Source of the DNA: VGLO01 sp964599285
GTDB lineage: Bacteria; Patescibacteriota; Minisyncoccia; Minisyncoccales; Staskawiczbacteraceae
Length of the DNA stretch: 58,994 nucleotides
Direction of reading: 5' to 3'
NCBI GenBank assembly: GCA_964599285.1
Contig: CAZREI010000004.1
Span: forward strand, 1 to 58,994
Of the stretch, positions 16,680 to 24,770 are shown in pieces. Each line of letters starts with the position of its first letter. Within the stretch, counting starts at the first letter, position 1. The position numbers and the translations under genes are program-made. The notes under the pieces are model-generated. The model had not been told where the DNA came from. It made no database searches and saw only the letters and a list, made by a program, of their open reading frames with translations.

Positions 16680-17342
16680 ATGAACCAAAAGCAAAAGGAG
16701 CTGGTCAAAGTTTTCATCTTTTTATTTATTTTCAGTTTTATTGTCATCAATTGGGAAGAGGTTTCCTGGATTTTTAATTACAAAGAGTTGTATGGCTTGG
16801 CCTACGATTTTTTTAATCCTTATCCTGACCAAAACGATACGTTGCTTAGCGATATTACCCTTGCCAGCATCAGCCCCGAGGCCATTCAAACACAAGCAAG
16901 CTACGATAAAATTATTACCGCGCTACAAATTCCAGCCATTGATCTTTCCACGCCTGTTATTCAAGCCGAAAGCACCGACCGGACCATCTTGGCACAAGAA
17001 CTTGACCAGGGCGCGGTGGATTACCCGGGATCTGTGTTGCCGGGGGACAACGGTCAAATTGTCATTTTGAGCCACTCGGCTCCGCCCAATTGGCCATGCG
17101 TCAAGCACGATTGCAATTTCAGCAAGCTGGAAAATTTGAATGTCGGAGACCAGATTATTTTACAGTCCAGCGACCACCAGTACATTTACCTTGTCAAGGA
17201 CAAAAAAATAATCCCCAAAGGAGGGGACATCAGTTCGCCATTGTTGACCGGTCAAAATAACATCGTAACACTGGTCAGCTGTTATCCGCCTGGTAAAAAC
17301 ATCCAGCGCATCGCCGTGACGGCAGAATTGCTAAAACAATGA
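16680..17342 (+). CDS. Sortase
   Basis: A 220-residue sortase with an N-terminal membrane helix (about residues 9-24). The catalytic triad is visible: His132 in ILSHSAPP, Cys201 in LVSCYPPG and Arg210 in IQRIAV. Sortases cleave a C-terminal sorting signal and anchor the protein at the cell surface. The motif TLVSC and overall length fit the class D/E group, but the class is not certain. A second, different sortase lies at 45776-46459. Confidence 0.88.
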   Translation: MNQKQKELVKVFIFLFIFSFIVINWEEVSWIFNYKELYGLAYDFFNPYPDQNDTLLSDITLASISPEAIQTQASYDKIITALQIPAIDLSTPVIQAESTDRTILAQELDQGAVDYPGSVLPGDNGQIVILSHSAPPNWPCVKHDCNFSKLENLNVGDQIILQSSDHQYIYLVKDKKIIPKGGDISSPLLTGQNNIVTLVSCYPPGKNIQRIAVTAELLKQ

Positions 17343-17546
17343 TAATGCAAATCTGCAAATCTTATGCGAATGCCGCGAATTTGCTAATCTACGAATTACT
17401 GGATTGCCACGTTGTGGATCGCAATGACGATGAGAGGTGTATACGCGTTCGTCGTCATTGCGAGTGCCGGCTCGCAAGCCGGACACGCGGCAATCCAGAC
17501 ACATTAGCAATTTTGTAGATTAGCATAAGATTTGTAGATTTGCATT
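17343..17546. repeat. Composite palindrome: tandem-unit arms around a GTCATTGCGAG core
   Basis: Left arm ATGCAAATCTGCAAATCTTATGC...GCTAATCTACGAATT; right arm AGCAATTTTGTAGATTAGCA then AAGATTTGTAGATTTGCAT, roughly its reverse complement. The core (17401-17496) is a GGATTGCCAC...GCAATGACG plus CGTCATTGCGAG...GGCAATCC pair. It separates the convergent sortase and recR genes. Confidence 0.8.
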
Positions 17547-17550
17547 GCCA

Positions 17551-18177
17551 TTATTTTCGGCCTTCAAACGCCGACTCTAAAGTTTCCTCATCAGCATACT
17601 CAAGCTCTCCTCCCACCGGTAGGCCTTTTGCCAGGTGGGTTATTTTTATGGCTGCAAACGACGGCAGTTCTTTGAGTATTTTTTCCACGGCCAGGGATGC
17701 CGCTTTGCCCTCGGGTGTCGGGTTGGTGGCAATGATAATTTCCGTAATATCGTGTTTTGGCAGGCCGAACTTTTCCGGATTTTCCATGTGCTTTTTTAAA
17801 TCATCAATACGCAATTCGTTGTTGGCAACTTTGCGCAGGGTAAGCGAATTGCTTCCCAAAATAAAATACAGTCCTTTGTAGCGTTTGGTAGCTTCAATGG
17901 ACAATAAGTCCGTTTCTTTTTCCACAATGCACAACATTTGCCGATTGCGTCCGTTATCTTGACAGATTGGGCAGAGCTTTTGTTGGCTCTGGTGCGGGTT
18001 AAAACAAAAATCGCACAAAGCGATGCTGGTTTTTAATTCCTGGATGGCGCTGATAAGATTTTCCACTTCTTGTTTTGGCTGGTTAATCAAATAAAAAACA
18101 AAACGTCCGGCCGTGCGCGGACCAACGGTGGGGAACTTGGCAAAGAGGTCGGTAAGACGCTTTATGCTATCGGGCAT
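17551..18177 (-). CDS. recR: Recombination protein RecR
   Basis: A 208-residue RecR: helix-hairpin-helix near the N-terminus (KFPTVGPRTAGR), a four-cysteine zinc finger (CDFCFNPHQSQQKLCPIC), and a Toprim domain (CIVEKETDLLSIEATKRYKG) ending with a glycine-rich Walker B-like tail (LPVGGELEYADEETL). It works with RecO/RecF in recombinational repair. Length and all motifs are standard. It lies downstream of dnaB on the same strand. Confidence 0.95.
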   Translation of the reverse strand: MPDSIKRLTDLFAKFPTVGPRTAGRFVFYLINQPKQEVENLISAIQELKTSIALCDFCFNPHQSQQKLCPICQDNGRNRQMLCIVEKETDLLSIEATKRYKGLYFILGSNSLTLRKVANNELRIDDLKKHMENPEKFGLPKHDITEIIIATNPTPEGKAASLAVEKILKELPSFAAIKITHLAKGLPVGGELEYADEETLESAFEGRK

Positions 18178-18180
18178 AAA

Positions 18181-18446
18181 AAATTATTCTAATTAACCTA
18201 ATTATTCTAATTAACCTAATCAAATCCCAATGACAAAATGTCTAAATTTGAAAACGCTGGATTGCCGCGTCTCCGACTCTGGTCGGGACTCGCAATGACG
18301 GTGAGTGAGTGAGTGTGTGTACGCACGCTCGTCATTGCGAGGTACGCCGAAGCAATCTTGTTACACATTAGCAATTTTGTAGATTAGCACAAGATTTTCC
18401 GCCGAAGGACGGATTCGTCCTCTGGCGAAGTAGATTTGCATTACCA
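18181..18446. repeat. Chimeric composite repeat between recR and dnaB
   Basis: The left arm consists of ATTATTCTAATTAACCTA units, as at 57425-57571, and the line AATCAAATCCCAATG is shared with that element. The right arm ACATTAGCAATTTTGTAGA and AGATTTGCATTACCATTA matches the right arm of the 17343-17546 element instead. Between them lies a GTCATTGCGAG core (18259-18359) with a GT/GA-rich spacer, and a small hairpin CCGAAGGACGGATTCGTCC. Confidence 0.75.
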
Positions 18447-19814
18447 TTAGTCCACCTGTATCTCCGTGGCGTAATCTCCCTGTTCCAGGTTTCTGAAGCT
18501 TACCCTATTATCGTCAAAATATAATTTAACCGCGCCGGTGGGGCCGTTGCGATGCTTTGCCACGATGATTTCGGCAATGTTTTTTTCCAGCGAATTTTCG
18601 TTATACTTGTCTTCGCGGTAGATAAACAAAACGACGTCGGCATCTTGTTCAATGGCTCCTGATTCGCGCAAGTCTGATAGCATTGGTCGGTGCGGCGTTC
18701 GCTGTTCCACGGCGCGGGATAGCTGGGACAAAACTAAAATCGGCACGTTCAGTTCCTTGGCCAGCATTTTCAAAGCGCGCGAATTTTCCGTCACCTGCTG
18801 AATGGGGCTTGCGTACTTGTTGCTATGATCCATCAGTTGCAGGTAGTCAATGACCAAAAGTCCCAGGCCCTTGTCTTGCTGCAGGCGGCGCGACATGGCT
18901 CGGATTTGCAAAATGTTGACCATGCCGATGTCGTTGATATACAGTGGCGCTTCGGACAAACTGCCCATGGCGCTTTGCAATCTTGAAAAATCATTGTCGC
19001 CGGCGCCGTCCTGCAGTTTGCCGGTGCGCAGCCTCCAGGAATCAATATTGGCGTGGCTTGCCAGCAATCTTTCCACCAGCTGATCTTTAGACATTTCCAA
19101 ACTAAATACTCCCACCGGTAAATTTTCCATGACGGCCACATGTTTGGCAATGTCCAGCGCCAACGAGGATTTTCCCATGCTGGGCCGCGCTGCCAAAATA
19201 ACCAAGTCAGACCGCTGCAGACCAGATAACATATTATCCAGTTGTTTAAAACCGGTGGGGATGCCGCGGTATTGGCCGGTGTGCTGGGACAATTGTTCAA
19301 TTCGCTCAAACGTTTCGGGCAGCAACTCCTTAATAGAAATAAAATTTTGGGTCAGCGATTTTTGGCCAATGCTAAATACCTTTTTTTCCGCTTTGTCCAG
19401 CAGGCTGTCCACTTCCTGCGATTCGTCAAAAGCGTCCAGGCCAATTTCTTCAGACGCCTGAATTAAGTCCCGCAGAATCTTTTTTTCGCGCACAATTTTG
19501 GCGTAGTTGGCAACGTGGGTGGCGGTGGGCACCAGGTTAATGAGGGAAGTTAAGTAGGCGCTGCCGCCGATACCGTCCAGCTGGCCTTTTTCGCGAAGCC
19601 GCGTGGACACTGAAATAATGTCAATGGGTTCCATTTTTTGGTACAAGTCCATCATGGTCTGGAACAGTTCCTTGTGGGTGTGCTTGTAAAAATCTTCCGC
19701 GCTGACAAAATCGCTGACCTTGATAATGGCGTTTTTGTCCAGCATCAAACAGCCCAGCAAACTTTGCTCGGCCTCAACGTTCTGAGGTGGTTTTTTAATG
19801 ATGGCTTCGGGCAT
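18447..19814 (-). CDS. dnaB: Replicative DNA helicase DnaB
   Basis: A 455-residue DnaB. The N-terminal primase-interacting domain begins PQNVEAEQSLLG; the RecA-like helicase domain has Walker A AARPSMGKSSLAL and Walker B LLVIDYLQLMDH, then SQLSRAVEQR and the arginine-finger region. It is a homohexamer that unwinds DNA at the fork. The start is the ATG before PEAIIKKPPQN; a longer frame runs into repeat DNA. No Shine-Dalgarno is present. No inteins were seen. Confidence 0.95.
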   Translation of the reverse strand: MPEAIIKKPPQNVEAEQSLLGCLMLDKNAIIKVSDFVSAEDFYKHTHKELFQTMMDLYQKMEPIDIISVSTRLREKGQLDGIGGSAYLTSLINLVPTATHVANYAKIVREKKILRDLIQASEEIGLDAFDESQEVDSLLDKAEKKVFSIGQKSLTQNFISIKELLPETFERIEQLSQHTGQYRGIPTGFKQLDNMLSGLQRSDLVILAARPSMGKSSLALDIAKHVAVMENLPVGVFSLEMSKDQLVERLLASHANIDSWRLRTGKLQDGAGDNDFSRLQSAMGSLSEAPLYINDIGMVNILQIRAMSRRLQQDKGLGLLVIDYLQLMDHSNKYASPIQQVTENSRALKMLAKELNVPILVLSQLSRAVEQRTPHRPMLSDLRESGAIEQDADVVLFIYREDKYNENSLEKNIAEIIVAKHRNGPTGAVKLYFDDNRVSFRNLEQGDYATEIQVD

Positions 19815-19971
19815 GGAGTATTCACGAATATACAAATACGTTCAAATATACAAATATTACAAATATACAAATCGAGTTGTCGTCATTGCGAGGCGCACTG
19901 AAGCAATCTTCACATTTGTATATTCGTAAAATTTGTATATTGTTTTAAATTTGTATATTCGTGATTACTCC
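19815..19971. repeat. Composite palindrome with ATATACAAAT arms
   Basis: Left arm GGAGTATTCACGAATATACA then units ATACAAAT, ATATACAAATATT, ATATACAAAT; right arm TTTGTATATTCG, ATTTGTATATTG, TTTGTATATTCGTGATTACT. A GTCATTGCGAG core lies between them (19880-19910). The same design, with the same GTGATTACTCC end, is found at 23877-24034, and half of it at 58943-58994. It lies at the dnaB start, so it supplies the dnaB leader. Confidence 0.85.
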
Positions 19972-20006
19972 TTTGTATACCAAAAACCACCAAAGCCAAC
20001 AAGACA

Positions 20007-20035
20007 TTGACAATGTACCTTATAAATGCTACCAT
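20007..20035 (+). promoter_or_regulatory. Promoter for the vWA-domain gene
   Basis: TTGACA (20007-20012), 17-base spacer, TACCAT (20030-20035). The leader (about 70 bases) contains a short inverted repeat GTAAATCGTAAATTTAC. Confidence 0.65.
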
Positions 20036-20111
20036 TAGAGCGTGGTGTAAATCGTAAATTTACATCAAACAGTTACTTAAGAAACCATCACTCTCTCGGG
20101 AGGTACAGATC

Positions 20112-20828
20112 ATGCATCTGCAAGACGTCAGTCAGTGGGTTGGTAACCAGCTTATTGCTCAACGAGGGCAGATTCAGACAAAGGAAGTTACCCTTGTCCT
20201 GCTCCTCGTGGACGACTCTGGGTCTATCGAAGCGTCAGGCAATACCCAAGCCGTCATAGACGGCTACAACGGCTTCGTAGAGGCCTTAAGAAGTTCGCCG
20301 AGCGAAGTGCGCGTTAAGACAATGTTTTTGAATAACAAGGTCGATACGCCCTTCCAGGATTCCAACGAAGTGCAACAACTGACCGGACAAACCTATCGTC
20401 CACACGGACAGACGCCACTATTTCTACGCAGTATGCAGGCACTTGACCACGTTATTAACGAGGCCAAGGATCTGACAGGGCAGGGGTTGACGGTCCGCAC
20501 AATAACTTTCATCTTCACCGATGGTGGTGACAATGAATCCGGACTGATCACAGCTGCCACGGTAAAGGTGATCGTTGATGTGATGCTGACGACGGGCACG
20601 CACATCGTCGGAGGCTGTGCCGTCAACGATGGTCGTACCAACTTCTGGCAAGTATTTGCTTCCATGGGTATTCCCGAGCAGTGGGTAAGGGTTCTGGCGA
20701 ACGATGCCGGCGAAATCCACGAAGGTGTCGCCAGCATGGGAAAGGTTGCTGCCACAGCGAGTACTTGCCATAAAGTCTTTAAGGAGACAAGTTCCACAGG
20801 TTTTTCTATTGTGGATGACGGCAAGTAG
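20112..20828 (+). CDS. von Willebrand factor A domain protein
   Basis: A 238-residue soluble vWA protein. The MIDAS metal site is visible as D34-D-S36-G-S38, a threonine in the loop HGQTPLFL, and FTDGGDNES. vWA domains bind Mg2+ and mediate protein-protein contacts. The sequence lacks a signal peptide, so the protein should be cytoplasmic. GGGAGG before the ATG decides the start. It is the first gene of a two-gene unit with its own promoter and terminator inserted between dnaB and cysS. Similar vWA proteins occur in tellurite/TerY-like and phage contexts, but nothing here decides its role. Confidence 0.82.
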   Translation: MHLQDVSQWVGNQLIAQRGQIQTKEVTLVLLLVDDSGSIEASGNTQAVIDGYNGFVEALRSSPSEVRVKTMFLNNKVDTPFQDSNEVQQLTGQTYRPHGQTPLFLRSMQALDHVINEAKDLTGQGLTVRTITFIFTDGGDNESGLITAATVKVIVDVMLTTGTHIVGGCAVNDGRTNFWQVFASMGIPEQWVRVLANDAGEIHEGVASMGKVAATASTCHKVFKETSSTGFSIVDDGK

Positions 20829-20983
20829 TAGTCCTTTGCGTTAACTGTGCTCTTTCTTTTTAACAAGGCCCTTAGTAACTTAAATGTGAACGGGGCCATC
20901 TATCTTAGGCTCAAATGGATTTTATATTTGAGGTTAAGATAGGTGTTAAGGGTTTCTGTTCTTTGTCAACAAGGAGACTTCGC

Positions 20984-21481
20984 ATGTCGTTGCCATCGTT
21001 TCAAAAAGCCATGACTGTTTTGGTTGACCCCTGGAAGACAATCGTAAAAATCGTAAGTGACCGTTTCCACGAAGATTATTTCTCAAACTTCGTAATTCTC
21101 GGCAAGTACGACGGAATTGAAAAAGTGAAAATAAATGCGTGGGCTATTGTGGGCTTAGCTCCGGGACAGTCAGGTTTTTTGGAGTGTCACGTCACTGCGG
21201 GCAAAGCTTCCAATAAAGCTTTTTGGATTTCCGAATTAAGAGACACGCTTAAAGTTCTCTCGAGCTCGGAGAATCCTGCGTTGGAAGAAATACAACTGCT
21301 TGGCGGCACGCTTCATGCTCGACTTGGAATTGATAAACATCATGTCGTTGGGATGGTTTCCCTGCATCAAACCACGGAAACCAAACAGAGCTTCGCAGTT
21401 TTATGGACGCATCCGGAAATTGAGCGTCCTCTCGTTGAGAAAATCATGAAGTACGTCCTTAACGATAGACTACAAACCTAA
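20984..21481 (+). CDS. Hypothetical protein
   Basis: A 165-residue soluble protein starting MSLPSFQKAMTV. AAGGAG eight bases before this ATG decides the start. It has mixed alpha/beta character and no membrane segment. I do not recognise a family. It follows the vWA gene by 155 bases and shares its terminator, so it may be a partner of the vWA protein. The 155-base gap contains an inverted GGCCC...GGGGCC pair (about 20868-20898). Confidence 0.6.
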   Translation: MSLPSFQKAMTVLVDPWKTIVKIVSDRFHEDYFSNFVILGKYDGIEKVKINAWAIVGLAPGQSGFLECHVTAGKASNKAFWISELRDTLKVLSSSENPALEEIQLLGGTLHARLGIDKHHVVGMVSLHQTTETKQSFAVLWTHPEIERPLVEKIMKYVLNDRLQT

Positions 21482-21526
21482 AACAGTGCAAATGAAGAAA
21501 GTCTTGTCGGAAATCTTTTCAACTAA

Positions 21527-21567
21527 AAACCCCCTGAACAGAAATGTAACAAGGGGTTCTTTTTTTA
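21527..21567 (+). terminator. Terminator of the vWA gene pair
   Basis: Stem AACCCC/GGGGTT around a 23-base loop, followed by C and seven T. Confidence 0.8.
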
Positions 21568-21617
21568 TTCTAAATTCAGTTATTCAATTCCAGCTTCAAG
21601 ATACAAGATTCCAGATT

Positions 21618-23114
21618 CTAGTTTTTCTTCAACACTGTTCCGTCTTTGGTGTCGTCCACTGTGTATCCGTATTTTGCTATTTCTTTTCTTGCTTCATCGG
21701 CTTTTTGCCATTCTTTTTCTTTTCTATAATTTTCTCTTGCTTTTACCAGTTCCGTTACTTCTTTTGGCACGTTAGACGTTTTTAGTTTTTTAAAATCAAT
21801 GATATCAAAAATTTCATTTATTTCTTCAAAAAATTCGTAAATCTCTTTGGCGGTTTTTTTATCTAAAGCGCTTTCGCCCATCAGTTTGTTGACGTTTTTG
21901 ATAAGTTCAAAAAGCACAGCGAAGGCTTTGGGTGTGTTGAAGTCGTCAGCCAAGTTTTTGTAAAAATTCTCTTTTCCACCTTTGAGTAAGTTTTGAATTT
22001 TAGATTTTGGTAATTTAGATTTATTTGTGGTTTGCCCGCCTCGCCTTGACAGCGAGTCGAGGCTGGGTAATTTGTAATTTGTAATTTTTCGTAAAAATTC
22101 TTCGATTTTTTCCAGAGCCATTTTTACTTCTATCATCACTGATTCGGAGTAATCAACCGGTGAGTGCCACAAATTTTTAGCTATCCAAAATCGCAAATGT
22201 TGGACAGGGTAGCGCTGTAAAAAGTTATCAATGCTGGTGCCGTTGCCCAAAGACTTTGACATTTTTTGGCTGTCAACCGTTAAAAATCCGGTGTGCATCC
22301 AGTATTTTGCCATCGGTTTTTTGTCGGACAAAGATTCCATCTGGGTGATTTCGGCTTCGTGGTGCGGAAATATCAAATCTCGTGCGCCGCCGTGAATGTC
22401 GTATTGGGCCCCAAAAAATGTTTCAGTAATGGCCGTGTCTTCAATGTGCCAACCCGGCCGTCCTGCTCCAAATGGTGCCGGCCACTGCGGCTCGCCTTCA
22501 ATAGTTCCGATTTTATCGAGAATCCTCGGCGCAGTCGGGACAAATTTCCACAAGCAAAAGTCGCCCCGATTTTTTTTGTTCTTGCTGTAATCAATGCGCG
22601 ATACGGAGTCTTCGGCCTGCAGGGCGGTTCTGTGCGATAGCTTGCCATAATGTTTAACCTTGGAAATATCAAAATAAATGCCGTCGTCCAGGGTGTAGGC
22701 AAATCCCTTTTTTTGCAATCTTTCCACTTGGCTGATAATTTCTTTAATGTAGTCGGTGGCTTTGGCGTATTTGTTGACGGTGGTGATATGAAGATTTTTC
22801 ATATCTTTTAAGTGTTCTTGAAAAAATGCTTCGGCCAAGTGCTCAGCCGACACTCCTTTTTCCCGCGCCCGCTGGATTATTTTATCATCTACATCGGTGA
22901 TATTTTGCAGGTAAAAAACGGTAAAGCCCGCGTGCTGTAAATATTTTACAAAGCAGTCAAAAATAATATAGGTTCTGGCGTGTCCAATGTGAGAAAAGTC
23001 GTACACGGTTGGGCCGCACACAAAAAGATTTACTTTTTTGTTTTTCAGGGGTTTAAGCAAATCTTTTTTGCCCGTGAGCGTGTTGTAAATTTTAATGGGT
23101 GATTTGGTTTTCAT
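21618..23114 (-). CDS. cysS: Cysteinyl-tRNA synthetase
   Basis: A 498-residue class I CysRS: zinc/HIGH region FVCGPTVYDFSHIGHART, the typical GRPGWHIEDTAIT stretch, and the KMSKSLGN motif. It charges tRNA-Cys. The start overlaps the end of the pgsA-like gene by four bases, so the two are co-translated. Odd point: between the ITNYK and the FYKNLADDFNTP helices there is an extra stretch of about 25 residues including PSLDSLSRRGGQTTNKSK. It is encoded partly by a 30-base repeat (22034-22063) that is also present between genes at 45615-45644. Confidence 0.94.
   Translation of the reverse strand: MKTKSPIKIYNTLTGKKDLLKPLKNKKVNLFVCGPTVYDFSHIGHARTYIIFDCFVKYLQHAGFTVFYLQNITDVDDKIIQRAREKGVSAEHLAEAFFQEHLKDMKNLHITTVNKYAKATDYIKEIISQVERLQKKGFAYTLDDGIYFDISKVKHYGKLSHRTALQAEDSVSRIDYSKNKKNRGDFCLWKFVPTAPRILDKIGTIEGEPQWPAPFGAGRPGWHIEDTAITETFFGAQYDIHGGARDLIFPHHEAEITQMESLSDKKPMAKYWMHTGFLTVDSQKMSKSLGNGTSIDNFLQRYPVQHLRFWIAKNLWHSPVDYSESVMIEVKMALEKIEEFLRKITNYKLPSLDSLSRRGGQTTNKSKLPKSKIQNLLKGGKENFYKNLADDFNTPKAFAVLFELIKNVNKLMGESALDKKTAKEIYEFFEEINEIFDIIDFKKLKTSNVPKEVTELVKARENYRKEKEWQKADEARKEIAKYGYTVDDTKDGTVLKKN
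22034..22063. repeat. 30-base repeat (copy in cysS)
   Basis: The 30 bases begin GCCCGCCTCGCCTTGAC and end GCGAGTCGAGGC. They are identical to 45615-45644. Within it GCCTCG.../CGAGGC forms a hairpin. This copy is in frame inside cysS and is flanked by AATTTGTAATTTGTAATT-type short repeats. Confidence 0.9.
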
Positions 23115-23731
23115 GTGATCGGGTGGTCCTTAATATACAAGATTTTGAAAAAAATACTGGCGATGATAAGGTAAACCGAAAGCCACAGGATATAAATAAA
23201 AAAGATATGCGGCTGGCTGGGCCAAAATATCAGGATGGCCAAAAATACCACCGATTGCAAAACCATTTTCACTTTGCCGAAAATATCGGCTTTGATGAAG
23301 ATGTTTTTTCCATGCCCCCATGCTGAAATTAATCCGTTGATAATTTCCAGTAAAATAATCGTTAAAAACAGCCATCGATGCGAATCAAATAGGCTGTAAA
23401 TGGCAATGGGAATGATTAACATGCGGTCGGAAATGGGGTCGAGCATGGCACCAACATTGGTTTCCTGGCCAAACGCTCGGGCGATGGAGCCGTCTAAAAG
23501 ATCGGTCAAGGCACCCACTAAAAATAGCCAAACAACTAAGGCTTTGCTAGTTGTGTGGAAGTAAAAGAGCAAGACAAAGAGCCCGATAGCGATGATGATG
23601 CGCAGGATGGTCAGGTGGTTGGGGGTAATGCGCCGTGGCCAGAAAGGTTTTAAAATAGCAAAAAGGGCTTTGTCGCGCCAGCTATCTAATTTTTCAAAAA
23701 AGAGCTGAAGGTCGTAAAGAAAGTTTTTCAT
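23111..23731 (-). CDS. CDP-alcohol phosphatidyltransferase (PgsA-like)
   Basis: A 206-residue integral membrane protein with the full CDP-alcohol phosphotransferase motif: D-L-L-D-G-S-I-A-R, then eight residues, G, three residues, D-P-I-S-D. Such enzymes make phosphatidylglycerophosphate or related lipids from CDP-diacylglycerol. The start is the ATG before KNFLYDLQ; an upstream in-frame ATG lies in repeat-like DNA (CGAATTAC units). It overlaps cysS by four bases. Confidence 0.87.
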   Translation of the reverse strand: MKNFLYDLQLFFEKLDSWRDKALFAILKPFWPRRITPNHLTILRIIIAIGLFVLLFYFHTTSKALVVWLFLVGALTDLLDGSIARAFGQETNVGAMLDPISDRMLIIPIAIYSLFDSHRWLFLTIILLEIINGLISAWGHGKNIFIKADIFGKVKMVLQSVVFLAILIFWPSQPHIFFIYILWLSVYLIIASIFFKILYIKDHPIT

Positions 23732-23876
23732 GAAAATATCATCGAATAACGAATTACTTGCGAATTTACGAATCACCACGTATTGATTATCAGAATGCTT
23801 TTATCATAACAAATTTTTAGTTAAATTCCAAATTTAAGGATTTTGCACAATGAAAATAATTGTGATAACGTTAAAA

Positions 23877-24034
23877 GGAGTAATCACGAATATACAAATT
23901 TAGAACAATATACAAATTTTACCAATATACAAATCCCGTTACCGTCATTGCGAGCCGCAGCGTGGCAATCCAGCACATTCGTATATTTGTAACATTTGTA
24001 TATTTGGGAATATTCGTATATTTGTGATTACTCC
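23877..24034. repeat. Composite palindrome with ATATACAAAT arms
   Basis: GGAGTAATCACGAATATACA...AATATACAAATCCC, GTCATTGCGAG core (23942-23972), then ATTCGTATATTTGTAAC...ATTTGTGATTACTCC. The outer 11 bases GGAGTAATCAC/GTGATTACTCC are perfect inverted repeats. It lies five bases before the GtrA-like gene and between divergent genes. Confidence 0.87.
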
Positions 24035-24039
24035 AAATT

Positions 24040-24636
24040 ATGAAGATTGTTGACGTTATTTTTGCGCTGGTGTGCGGGCGGCTGATCGGTTTTGTGGTGG
24101 GCGATTTTTTAAAAAGTTTTGGAATTCCCATCGGGTTGTATGAAAATATCGCGCTTTGGATTGTTCTGCCGCTGTTTGCTTTATTTTGCTTGTGGTTGGC
24201 TGCGATCATGGGCCGAAAATGGCCATTTATTTACCAGGTTGCCAAATTTTTACTGATTGGCGGCGCGGCCACGGTGATTGATTTGAAAATTTTTGAGCTG
24301 CTGGTATGGGGGATTGCCTTTTTTGTTGTAGTGGGGCCCTGGCTTGGCAAGGCAATTTCTTTTTTGATCGCCATGGCTATAAAATACTGGGGTAACAAAT
24401 ATTGGACGTTCCAAAAACCGGAGAAAGAAGGAATGCACATAGAAATTGCTAAGCTGGTCATCATGGACGTGCTGTCGCTGGCAATTAATTTGATAGCTTT
24501 TTATATTTTTACCGCGCTGGTTGGGCCGCGGTTGGGATTGTCGCCGGTGCTCTGGGTTAAACTGAGCGTCATTTTGGCGGCACTGGCATCGGCGGTCAGC
24601 AATTTTTTAGGGTACAAGTTTTTTGTATTTACTTAA
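24040..24636 (+). CDS. GtrA-family membrane protein
   Basis: A 198-residue protein with six predicted membrane helices. Residues about 68-198 have the GtrA pattern (KFLLIGGAATVIDLKIFELL, then KYWGNKYWTF, then SNFLGYKFFVFT); two extra helices precede it. GtrA-like proteins are thought to flip or transfer undecaprenyl-linked sugars in surface polysaccharide pathways. No Shine-Dalgarno is present; the leader is a composite palindrome. Confidence 0.85.
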   Translation: MKIVDVIFALVCGRLIGFVVGDFLKSFGIPIGLYENIALWIVLPLFALFCLWLAAIMGRKWPFIYQVAKFLLIGGAATVIDLKIFELLVWGIAFFVVVGPWLGKAISFLIAMAIKYWGNKYWTFQKPEKEGMHIEIAKLVIMDVLSLAINLIAFYIFTALVGPRLGLSPVLWVKLSVILAALASAVSNFLGYKFFVFT

Positions 24637-24639
24637 AAT

Positions 24640-24770
24640 AGTTATGAGTTGATAGTTTAAAGTTTAAGTTTAAAAAAGTTTTCAGTTTAAAACTAAAAAC
24701 TAAAGAACTTAAACTAACAGGCCGCGCCGCCTTTTGGCGGCGCGGCCGGAACCTAAAACCAAAAACTACT
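24640..24770. repeat. AGTTTAA-unit arms with a GC-rich hairpin before dnaX
   Basis: AGTTTAAAGTTTAAGTTTAAA units face TTTAAAACTAAAAACTAAAG and CTTAAACTAAC units in inverted order. They are followed by a perfect 12-bp stem, GGCCGCGCCGCC/GGCGGCGCGGCC with a TTTT loop (24720-24747), and ACCTAAAACCAAAAACTAC up to the dnaX start. Confidence 0.8.

Noticed and set aside
18301..18330. GTGAGTGAGTGAGTGTGTGT microsatellite as a phase-variation tract
   Set aside because: It lies inside an intergenic repeat, not in a promoter or gene, so no switching function is evident.
20840..20900. Terminator between the vWA gene and the next gene
   Set aside because: GGCCC/GGGGCC can pair around a long loop but no T-run follows.
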